In this document: positions 55,350 through 64,000 of the stretch, one piece after another
How positions within the stretch are numbered: the first letter of the stretch is position 1
How the letters are laid out: the number at the start of each line of letters is the position of its first letter
DNA from: Anastrepha obliqua
Taxonomy: Eukaryota > Arthropoda > Insecta > Diptera > Tephritidae
Direction: 5' to 3'
DNA length: 64,000 bases
NCBI RefSeq assembly: GCF_027943255.1
Contig: NC_072893.1
Location: 18,684,001 to 18,748,000 of the forward strand
Program-made: the position numbers and the translations under genes
Notes under the pieces: generated by a model
Told to the model about the DNA's origin: nothing
The model's input: the letters and a program-made list of their open reading frames with translations, nothing else
The model's database searches: none

Positions 55350-55740
55350 ACTAAACTATGAGGGTCGTCTTGTAAAGTCCGTGCAAAAATAAAAACTATT
55401 GTACTTAATTGCATGGAGTAATCCTTTTTTATTTTTCGACATAGTCTCCTGTTCGAGTTTATAGATCCCTTTCGAATAATAGGATTTGTCCAAGTCTAAA
55501 AAATAGCTGTTCGTTTCTGCAATTACCTCCTCGTTTGAGTAAGATATTTTTCCCGCCAGCCATTTTTTCAAATATGGGAACAAATAGGAGATCCCAGGGA
55601 TCCGAATTAGCCAAATCTGGAGAACAGAGTGGATGTGAAACGAGCTGGGATACTATTTCCATTCCGAGAGCTGGTGCGGTGTGGTGACTTCCTCGGTTCA
55701 AACACTGAAAAATAAACCGATCTGGCTCAAACATGGTGTG
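55350..55740 (-). pseudogene. mariner transposase C-terminal relic
   Basis: The minus strand reads SQLVSHPLCSPDLANSDP (third catalytic Asp block, PYSPDLAxSD) and then, in another frame, LFPYLKKWLAGKISYSNEEV, IAETNSYFLDLDKSYYSKGI and YKLEQ. The 3' end near 55355 (CTTTACAAGACGACCCTC on the minus strand) may be its terminal repeat. The N-terminal half is absent. It is related to, but distinct from, the family at 1065 and 48126. Confidence 0.82.
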
Positions 55741-56085
55741 TGTTCTTCCAATCGATGCTACTAACTAAATATCGCCAAGTGATGCTACTAATTCGATACG
55801 CGTCAGTAGTGTAATCTCTCGTAATTTACGAAAGGGTTAAAAGAAAATTCAGACGTAAATTTTGAAATTACCCTCTCCATTGTCGGAACCTTGTTATTTT
55901 TTTTGGGTTGTACAGTGTTATCGGAGGAAGCTTTGCTATAGGATTTCATCGTAATTTCCTTAAAATATTGTAAACTGATATAATGAAATATCATACATAA
56001 TCTCTAATTTTAAGTCCCGCTTGCAATGAGATTTATTCGGCTCTACAAATGTACTTGGGGGTTTGTTGTTGTCTGCCTATATTAT

Positions 56086-56200
56086 TTCATTAGAAGGAGA
56101 GGAGGAATCGTTTTAGTGGCCGCACCACTCGACCCAGTAGGCGACGGTCGCTGTAAGTGGAAAAGATTTTGAACCCTACCTCACCCACCAAAAATAAGAA
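56086..56200 (+). repeat. 3' end of the R1-like LINE family found at 4930-6418
   Basis: GAAGGAGAGGAGG, ATCGTTTTAGTGGCCGCACC, CGACCCAGTAGGCGACGGTC and CTCACCCACCAAAAATAAG match 6310-6410. It is a severely 5'-truncated insertion of about 110 bp ending in an A-rich tail. Confidence 0.8.
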
Positions 56201-56759
56201 AAGTATCTGCAACTGTTACGTACGTAGAAATTTCATAACCGGGGCCAACATCAATTCGTCCCCTTAGTATAACAATAGCCTATGTGCTCATAGGCTATTA
56301 TTTTTTTATTGAATTTTTGGATTCTCCATCGTTACAGACATAACGAGATTTGAGTGAGAGCTACTTTCGAAAAAAAGTTTGAAATTCATTTTCTCAAAAC
56401 ATCAAAAAATTTATAGGCTATTTTAATACTAAGGGCACGAATTGATCTTTCAAATGAATTTTTTTGAATCTCGAATCGAGTAGTTTTGATGCAGCTAGTA
56501 AAAATGTTTGTCGGATGGAGCCAAATCGACCTTCAAACTTTTTTAATGAGGTACCTCTTAACTTTCGAGTGGTTGACTGGTTTGGCTGTTATATGAACTC
56601 AGTTTGGCAAATCATTCCAGCATTTAGTACCTAGAATTTGTAGTTTTTATTGAAAAATTTCCCAACTTGGTTCCTTACTGGCGCCATTTCTTTTGAAAGA
56701 ATTCAAAATAAATCGCTGTTCCCCTTAAATGTGTATGTTAGGTCAGGTTAAAATGATTG

Positions 56760-57420
56760 CCGAAGGAGCGGGCGCACTTGAACGAAAAAGGCGAATTCAT
56801 CCTTTGTGATACCATTGCGAAGGAAGTAAGGTGTCCTCCACCTTACCTCCTTCGCAAGGATGGCACGAAAGGAGAGGGCGGAGACAGGAAGGGGGAAGAG
56901 TAGTTATGAGGATGGGTTTAGTGTATGTGGACTATGAACTATGACGGTGTTGCGGTTGCGTTAACCGCTTTATGCTGCTGATGAAGTTCATCAGATTTGT
57001 GATATTTAGACCCGCTATATCAGCAGGCGTAGTAAAAAAGTAAGAGCCAAGATGTGTAAATATTAGCTCCGCATGAGCTGGGCAGCTAAGGAGAAGGTGC
57101 TGAGAAGATTCCACCTCATTCTCCATACATCCGGTGCGAAAAGGATTTAAGGTGATTCAAAGTCTCACAGCATGCACACCTCGCGGATAGTGTCCTGAGA
57201 GAATACTCACGAAATTCGGGAGCTGAGATTTGGTCAACCTCGGAAGATCGCTCGAGCGCTCACAATCCACACGTGGCCAGAAGGATTTCGCGACCTGACA
57301 AGTTTGTGTACTTGCCCAGCACTCGCTGAGTGGGCGCGAAGCCCATCTTTCCAGGAGTAGAGCGCAGGTGGTCAAGTGTGTATGGAGTGCTGCCAAGCAC
57401 TCAGTTATGTGCTACATTCA
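56760..57420 (-). pseudogene. I/jockey-group LINE C-terminal remnant and 3' UTR
   Basis: The minus strand reads PNFVSILSGHYPRGVHAVRL (the TGHCPLGxHAxRLG block) followed in another frame by MENEVESSQHLLLSCPAHAE, the CRxCxxExEExxxHLLxxCPA knuckle. The protein ends near 56932, and about 170 bases of likely 3' UTR follow. Upstream (57300-57420) is the WASRPLSECW...CQVAK block, frame-shifted. Confidence 0.78.
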
Positions 57421-57674
57421 CGTATTAGTAAACCGGTTTTACACTCAGATATGAAAAATTTCGCTTAGTTTTGAAATTTATTTTGCAATTATTTTACTTT
57501 CACTTGATTAATGATCGATTAAACAAAAAGAATGCAACGATGCAATTACATCGTAAAATGGATAAAAATAAGCGATTAATTGAATCAAATGATTAATCGT
57601 TCCGATCTCTAATCGGGTATGAAAAAATGTTTGAAAAAGCAAACCTTTCCCATTTAAATCTATTTTATTACATA

Positions 57675-58653
57675 CTAGCAAACCCGGCCCCCTTCGCTGG
57701 GCACACTAAAATAGAATAGATATGGTTTAGAACAGAAAATATATGATTTTCATATTATTTATTTCTTTATTCTTTATTCAAGCGCTTTGGCATAAACAAT
57801 ATTTTTTGTTTTTCTATTTGTTTTTGAGTAAATATAAAATATAAATTGAAAATCAGGAAAAAAGAAGATTGTTTTTAAATTTCAAATCAACGCATATGAA
57901 TAACTAAGAAACAATCGTCTTTTTTCCTGATCATCCATGAATTTTTCGTTTCAATTTATATGTTTTATTAAGCATGGACCTTTTTTAACCATTATCCATT
58001 AATATTTTTCAAAAAAAAACGAAAAAAAATTTTTTTTCCACGAACACATAATTTCATTCGGATTTCACATTAAATTCTCAAATTTCGTAAGAAATTATTC
58101 ACTGTTCCAAAATCCACTCCAAAAAAAATCACAAACAATTTTTACATGTTGCACTTACGTTTTTTCCTTATGGCATCCAAATCAGAAAGAAATATTGACA
58201 CACTGTCAATTTGACAGTTCAGTTCCGCCCCAAGCGTTAAAAAAGTAAGCGACATTATGGCTGGTTCAAAAGAACGCTGTACCCGTTGCTAGTGCTCCGA
58301 ATTACAACCAAACTTTACGAAACCCATTTTCAATACTTACTTAACAATGTGCGTAAGTTTGGTTTAATTCGGTGTAAAGACACGGCGGGTCCACGTTTTG
58401 GCATATATTTCGAGACCCTAGTCACCAACAGCTTCAATTTGATACCCATATTGTACATACACATCCGAAGGTCACCCGGGTCCACGTTTTGACCTATATC
58501 TCGAGCCCTATTTCCAAAATAAAATATAATCCATGTTACTCGTGGATGATGTAGCTTTCGAATGGTGAAAGAATTTTTAAAATCGGTCCAGTAGTTTTTG
58601 AGCCTATTCATTACAAACAAACAAAGTTTTCCTCTTTATAATATTAGTATAGA
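57675..58653 (-). mobile_element. non-autonomous Helitron-like element
   Basis: In minus orientation it begins TCTATACTAATATTATAAAG (58653 backwards), the 5' terminus shared by many animal Helitrons. It ends with a GC-rich hairpin region GCCCAGCGAAGGGGGCC and CTAG at 57678-57675, followed by T. The usual A preceding the 5' TC is a T here. No Rep/helicase is present. Two related blocks (GGGTCCACGTTTTGGCATAT at 58389 and GGGTCCACGTTTTGACCTAT at 58478) form an internal duplication. Confidence 0.75.
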
Positions 58654-58654
58654 A

Positions 58655-60105
58655 AAAGGAATTATTATTAGTTGCTATAGCGCCATCTTTAAGCGCAGAG
58701 TGCCGTGACAAAGGCTTTTCAATGTTATCTACTTTTCGCTTTCGTGTTAATTTGGATCCATTAGAGAGATTCGTCAATTTCTACAAATTCTTCATTAAGC
58801 CTACGCCGCCAAGCTCCGTTATGGGCATCCCTTGTGGGGCGATCCTTGTGGATTCCAGTCCAGTGTCATTCCACTTATGCCGGTCGCTGGCTTGCGCAAC
58901 GTATGGCCGGCCAATCCAATTCCATTTGCGCTCTCGCATTTCAATGCGGAGTTGGTTTTGTTTGATTCGATGGAGAAGTTGTTTGTTTAAAATCCAATTG
59001 TCGGACCAGCAAATACGGATAAATGTTCTTAGACAAAAGAAAACTGATATTTGGGTTTAAAGAAACCTCTGTTGAAATTCCTCGAAATTCGTATTCAGTG
59101 CGTCGAAAACCTCAGGTAAAGTGTGAGTTTGAATCTTGGTTCAAAAAATGTATCGGCCTGTAAAATCTGTTGCGCAACTTTACCTGTAAGCAATAAACTT
59201 CTATCATTTGGAGACTATTTTATAAGTCAATCGGGATCAAAAATGCTGGTCTATGAAAAGGGAGTCTGGATAAAAATTGAGCGAAGTACTGTGCGTTTGC
59301 TGAATGAGATCAATGGTGAACGATGCATTAAGGTACCAACTTGAATTACAGTGACATTTATCAAATTTTTTTTTTTTTTTAAATTGAATTATTTTAATTC
59401 CTTTTTTTTCAAAAAGAGTGGCAACTATGCCACATATCATCTTTCTTATCTAAGACTCTATTTTTCTTTCCTTCTCGCTTGCAGCCTTACTACCTCAGCT
59501 AATGAAAGAGTTCGTCTCAAGAGTTATTTTGGTTCTTGAATACCTTTTTGTGTATGGCTGTGTGTGTGTGTATGTATGCATGTATAGATGTGTTTCTATA
59601 CAGAAATTTATCATGTGGAAATACCTGTGGTGCATTGAGTTGAAGAAATTCCTGGAAGTGCGCTGCAACGGCAGCGGCAACAACAATACAGAAGATGCAG
59701 GAATGGAATCGCATTAACGCCTCATGCGCATAAGTATGGGATGTATGCATGTATGAATGTATGTATGTATATATATACAGCTACACACACATACATACAT
59801 AAATACATTACTCGTTTACTTCAAGAACACCATAACACAAAATGTTTGTTTCGCCTTCACAGGTAAGTAGAAATAAATGCCTTTTAAATTCGCATAAGGA
59901 CACCTTTTTACATTTCGTGTAGTACTAACAAAGGGCGCAAGTATTAGACACCCATGGAAGGAAATTTCAAGTTGGGTTTTGAACGTTTTGTGCTTGAGCG
60001 TTACATACGTACATACATACATCTGTATACAAACTAAGCAAATAAGGCCCTTGCCTATTTAAAAGTAGCAGAAAAGCAGTTTCCTAATAAGGACAGATCA
60101 ATCTT
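58655..60105. other. no recognised gene
   Basis: Short frames of up to 112 codons without motifs, plus TATG/CATA microsatellites at 59745-59805. It is possibly unique sequence. Nothing can be assigned. Confidence 0.4.
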
Positions 60106-60109
60106 GACA

Positions 60110-60790
60110 GATTGTGCCGGTCATGGCGTTTTTTGCAGCGTCTTTCCAATCAGTGATTAATTTTTCTTTTTGTAAATTCCAACTACAACCGATAGTCGGT
60201 CCTGTCCGCTACCAAAATATTGTGACAATCGTCTCTGCAATGCGCGCATTGACGCCAGTTAGAAACACCAAGGGCGGTCAGGTCGCCGTCGATTTGATCT
60301 TTCCAACGTAGATGAGGACGTCCTTTTTTGCGAATTCCACCAGCGAATTTCGAAAGATGCTCACCTTCTTAGCTGGAGCGTTATTGTCCATTCACTCAAC
60401 GTGCCCTAGCCAGCGCAGATGCTGAATTTTAATGCGAAAAATTTTTCTCCCGAAAGCTGCTAATAACCGGCCATCGGTGTTTGTCGAAGTCCAGAACTCA
60501 GCGCCATACAGTAAGACCGGAAAGACGAGTAATTGATATAGCGTTTTTTCGCGTGTCGAGAGAGGGATCTGCTTTTCAATTGCTTACCCAGTCCAAAGTA
60601 GTAACTGTTGGCTAGAATTATTCTTCGCTGGATCTCTTGGCTGACGTTGTTGTTGGTGTTAATGCGGGATTCTAGGTAGACAAAGTCCTTGACTACGCCG
60701 CAACGTGCTGTCAAATACTCGTAAACTTTTTGATTGTTGACACAATGTACTTTGTCTTGCCTTCGTTTACCACAAGATCCACTCGACAGG
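60110..60790 (-). pseudogene. RTE-like LINE 3' remnant
   Basis: The minus strand has VDLVVNEGKTKYIVSTIKK, then VKDFVYLESRINTNNNVSQE and IQRRIILANSYYFGLGKQLK, matching the post-palm blocks of RTE-like LINEs. Downstream text (RWLGHV-like, GRPRxRWKDQV-like) is only recognisable in pieces between 60110 and 60450. Confidence 0.82.
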
Positions 60791-61085
60791 ATTGTTTTTC
60801 AAGACTAAAGAAAGTTCCACTGATTACCCGGTGACTAAACCCAAAAACGTCAATGATTCATATAATAATAAGTAATATAATTTAAGTCATTGATGTCTAG
60901 TCATCGTAGGAAGTTCCACGACTGAGCGTCGTTCTCTCAACAGGCAGTTCTGAATGACTGACGTTACTGACTGACTGCGCAACAAGCGGACTAGGGCTAT
61001 TAGCAGCATTCAGATTCAGAATATCAAACATCAACGACATCCAAACTTATATATATTGATGTAGGTATAAATGGTGCCCTTTTTG

Positions 61086-61215
61086 GATGTTTGGCCGAGC
61101 TTCACTTCCAATTTGTGGCATGCGTCTTGATGCTGTTGCAAGACCTAGAATTTTAAGCCGACAGAAATCCACTCCAGCTTTCTTTCATTTCATTTGGTGT
61201 TTCATGCACGGAGTG
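61086..61215 (-). repeat. tRNA-derived SINE, partial copy
   Basis: In plus-strand view GTTTGGCCGAGCTTCAC, TTTGTGGCATGCGTCTTGAT and TTTAAGCCGACAG match the complement of the SINE's distal blocks. The head is lost. Confidence 0.65.
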
Positions 61216-61233
61216 CTGTTGGAGTATGGAATT

Positions 61234-61255
61234 CCTCTCTCTCTCTCTCTCTCTT
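61234..61255 (+). repeat. CT dinucleotide microsatellite
   Basis: About ten CT units. Confidence 0.9.
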
Positions 61256-61299
61256 TACTCCTCTATCTGTGTTGATTCTTATCTCTATTCTTACGATTG

Positions 61300-61960
61300 A
61301 CAAACAGAATTAAACGTTTCAAAAACGCTGGTTTTTAATCCTTTAAAATATTTGTATGACTATAAAACACCAGAAAACGTTCCCGGAAGAAAAAACGGGC
61401 GAATTATTACTAGCCGTATGGATAGGATAAATCGTTAGATTGCCAAAACAGGTTCCCTGAGAGAATGGTGCTGGCATCCATTGAGAAATGTTCGTTTACC
61501 TGAAAAAGCCAATAACGAAAAGAACAGTTGCGCTTCGTTTGGTAGAAGCAAGACTTCAAGGAAAGAAACTATTGGTAACAGCATCCCAACGACAACACCA
61601 AATCCCAAAATTAGTGGTGGAAGAACGAGCGATGACCAAAACGTGCAGCAATCGACCCCAAGTTCATCCCACCAGGAGACGCTCAATAATGGTGTGGCGC
61701 TGCTTTTCTTTGAGTGATGTCGGGCCAATTCCGGTTATTGGTTCTGGATTGGGCATCTTCAAGTGCATACTTAAATACAATTGAACATCATTGGAACGAC
61801 GTAGAAAATGCACTCAGTACGCATCACAAATTTAGATCAGTTATTTGAAAAGGTCAAGGTGGCATGGGGGTTCATTCCTGTTGAATGTTGTTGAAATTGA
61901 ATAACGTAAATGCAAAGGCGCTGACAGCAGTAATAAAGCAAAAAGATTTTTATCAAAGTA
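61300..61960 (+). pseudogene. Tc1-like (DD34E) transposase relic
   Basis: NGRIITSRMDRINR-stop-IAKTGS resembles the GRPRxTTxxxDRxIxRxAKxx block after the first HTH. RLVEARLQGKKLLVTA is the second HTH end. RRSIMVWRCFSLSDVGPIPV is the GGGSVMVWGCFSxxGVGPL block. HWNDVENALSTHHKFRS, then AKALTAVIKQKDFY, form the C-terminus (ENLWNDVExAL...CxAVIKxKG). The region with the first Asp and the QQDN and SPDLNPIE blocks is deleted or unreadable. Multiple frameshifts. Confidence 0.8.
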
Positions 61961-62290
61961 CTAATTTATACTTTTCCCTTTCGCCTCCTTCATTTATGAT
62001 TTGACTATTATATTGGTTTGCTTTTAAGTATTTATTTTGGACATGAAATAAAAAAATGTAGGTTTTTCTTAGACAAAGAGACTGACACAGATTGAAAACA
62101 TTTTATATGTACAATAGAAAATATAAGGTGCAAAAGATTTACGTGATTTTATTGAAAACAATTTCAAATGAATGAATGATGGGTATCGCTCTTAAGTGCT
62201 TTTCAGTGGCTGTATGTGCATATTTACGCACAGGCTAGCATGCGCAGTCGCGGCGGACATTTGAACGAAGTCATATCCAATATATACACA
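61961..62290. other. no recognised feature
   Basis: AT-rich flank between two transposon relics, with no supported feature. Confidence 0.4.
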
Positions 62291-62294
62291 CTTG

Positions 62295-62370
62295 CAGTTG
62301 AACTTCGATAACTCGAACTATGACATACCACAAAAAAAATCGAGCTATCAAGATTTCGAGCTATCAAATA
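62295..62370. repeat. possible terminal repeat of the Tigger-like element
   Basis: CAGTTGAACTTCGATAACTC resembles the CAGTTxAxxxTCGxTAACxC type ends of pogo/Tigger transposons. TCGAGCTATCAAG and TCGAGCTATCAAA follow as direct repeats (62341 and 62357). It lies on the 3' side of the transposase gene, where such an end is expected. The opposite end would be beyond the window. Confidence 0.5.
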
Positions 62371-62656
62371 TAAAATACATATGTACATACATACATAAAA
62401 ATCCATAAACAAAAAAAACCTGATGGAAAAATAAAACAATCCAGAAAACTCAAGGGTTAGCAAACAATTTTTTTGATAAAACAGTACATGCTTCAAATTA
62501 TGTATAGTTGCTATATAATATTTTATGTGTATATTTTAAAATTATATAATATATACATAATTAAGAACATTGTATGAATAGATGTATAGCTTTTATTCGT
62601 TTAAAGTAAAAAAGTCAGTTATTTGGGATTGACGAGAGGATTTTTTATTATGATCT

Positions 62657-64000
62657 TCAAAAAAAAGCTTCAATATTATTTAAACCATTGTACAGAGAAT
62701 CGGTTGTATGTTCATTGGTTTTTAAATATGACCGCAAAATCTTGAACGAATTTGCAACTAGCTCGTTTGAAACTGGTTGCAGCATATCATCTTGCAAATC
62801 ATCTTCTATATCACTTTCGCTATCATGCTCAAATTCGGATTTAGATCCCAATAGCTCCACAAAATCTTCACCTGTGGGAATCTCTGAAGTAACAATATCG
62901 TCATCCACATGCATAAAATCGTTGAAGGTGGCACCTTCTGTACCTTTGAGATTTTGCCAAGCTTCATATTCATTCTGCAATTGAATTTCTTCCTTACTCC
63001 TTTCCTTTATGCGTTCGCTTATGAAAACCAAAGGAATGTTATCTTCTTCCTCCCATTTAGAATATTGACCGAAGCCGGCTTTTCTAAAACAATTAGAGAT
63101 GGTTTCAGGCTTAACATCGATATTCCATGCATTAGTTATTTCATCAACACAGTCCATTAATGTAATGTTAAGATTTTTGTATACTTCAAAGCATTTTATA
63201 GTATTTTTTGAAATTCTGCGACGATCATGACATTTTAAATTTTGTATGACACCTTGATCGAGTGGTTATAATTTTGATGTCATATTCGGGGGGAAAAATG
63301 CAAGTTTGATAAACTTTAATCTCTGTTGGATGTCTTGAGGATGGGCTGGACAAATATCAATAAAAAGTAGAATATTTCTTCCGGCTTTTCCAAATTGTTT
63401 GTCTAAGTTAAGAAGCCATTCTTCAAAAAATGCTCCCGTCATCCACGCCTTTGAATTTGCTTTATAGTCGAGAGGTAACCATTTAACACCTCTAAAACAG
63501 CGGGGCTGATTACTTTTACCTATCAAGAGTAATTTCAATTTTTCTGTTCCATCCATGTTTGCGGCAATCATCAACGTAACTCTCTGTTTACTATGCTTTC
63601 TTCCATGGCATTTCTGGTTTTTAAAAGTTAAGGTGTTATCTGGGAGACATTTAAAGAATAAGCCCGTCTCGTCTGCATTGAATACGTCCCGTGCTTGATA
63701 ACCTTCTAATAAATGAGGTAAAACATCACGTTGCCATTTCAAACAGTCTTCTTCGCTTACATCATTACTCTCACCACATGCCTTTTTATGACATATACCA
63801 GATCTTAGAAAAAAAAATAGCTTTAGGTGCCAGCTTGCACATTTATTTTATGAATGTAAATACCTTCGTTTCCAATTATCGAGCCAACCAGTGCTTGCCT
63901 TGAAATTCGGTTGTTCTATATTAATTTTTGACTAAATTTCAATATTTTTTCTTTAAGTAATCCTCCGGATATAGGCAAATTCCGTGTTCTTGCCGATTTA
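62657..64000 (-). pseudogene. Tigger/pogo-type transposase, partial, with intron and one nonsense codon
   Basis: It enters at the right edge with LPISGGLLKEKILKFSQK and, after an apparent 1-base deletion near 63925, FKASTGWLDNWKRR: the CENP-B/Tc5-type DNA-binding domain. Positions 63863-63804 look like a 60-bp GT-AG intron with a poly-pyrimidine tract. Joining across it keeps frame into SGICHKKACGESNDVSEEDC. The DDE domain follows: first Asp in FNADETGLFF, CANMDG-type text (AANMDGTEKL), second Asp in LLFIDICPAH (usually DNCPAH), and the FPPNMTSKL block interrupted by TAA at 63268-63266 where the family has Gln before PLDQGVIQ. The frame then runs on through an acidic C-terminal tail (ESDIEDDLQDD) to 62657. 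The 5' end lies outside the window. One stop and one frameshift make it a recent pseudogene. Confidence 0.88.

Noticed and set aside
59120..59345. Possible small gene of 73 codons
   Set aside because: No motif, no supporting signals and no evidence of codon bias; left as unassigned sequence.
61435..61728. 97-codon minus-strand frame
   Set aside because: Antisense of the Tc1-like relic.

Overview
This window looks like a repeat-choked stretch of a higher fly (Diptera, Schizophora) genome, most consistent with a tephritid fruit fly or a close relative. The evidence is one intact gene that is nearly identical along its length to Drosophila innexin 2, a rosa-type (DD41D) mariner of the kind described from Ceratitis, and the AT-rich, CATA/TGTA-microsatellite-rich background. 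The species call is inference. Only one intact cellular gene is visible: Inx2 on the minus strand at 51093-52190, a single uninterrupted 365-codon reading frame. A strong splice-donor consensus sits 14 bases after its stop codon. One processed pseudogene of a cellular gene (RpS27A) is at about 10.85-11.10 kb.

Everything else recognisable is mobile DNA in various states of decay. 0-6.4 kb: two mariner remnants, an RT fragment and a 1.5-kb R1-like LINE with a poly-A tail. 7-13.5 kb: SINE pieces, an AT-rich element with 179-bp inverted repeats around a minisatellite, the RpS27A pseudogene abutting a mariner end, a LINE RNase H remnant and a DD41D relic. 13.5-19.6 kb: LINE remnants, a complex degenerate satellite, a Tc1/mariner-superfamily relic, a CAA-tailed retroposon abutting a TTAA-type MITE, and a 630-bp T-rich tract. 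21.5-29 kb: SINE copies, an RT remnant, an almost intact DD41D mariner (23669-24953) and two decayed relatives, one nested in a larger inverted-repeat element. 29.5-33.5 kb: a 4-kb segment bounded by inverted TA-flanked termini, holding two LINE remnants, one of which carries a retroposon with a clear target-site duplication. 35.6-39 kb: an AT-rich higher-order tandem array interrupted by a mariner with all three catalytic Asp codons and a single premature stop. 40-50.7 kb: LINE tails, A-rich tandem DNA, a TTAA MITE, a second copy of the first mariner family and a full-length tRNA-derived SINE. 50.8-64 kb: MITE, Inx2, RTE-like LINE tails, a non-autonomous Helitron, a Tc1-like relic and a Tigger/pogo-type transposase (with a plausible 60-bp intron and one nonsense codon) running off the right edge.

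I see no operon-like or multi-gene cellular system. The observations most likely to be undescribed concern the repeats: a CAA-tailed, highly structured retroposon family with 11-12-bp target duplications, a tRNA-derived SINE family, the long-inverted-repeat elements sharing one terminal motif, and two complex satellite arrays. All family assignments rest on reading motifs by eye; no database search was possible.
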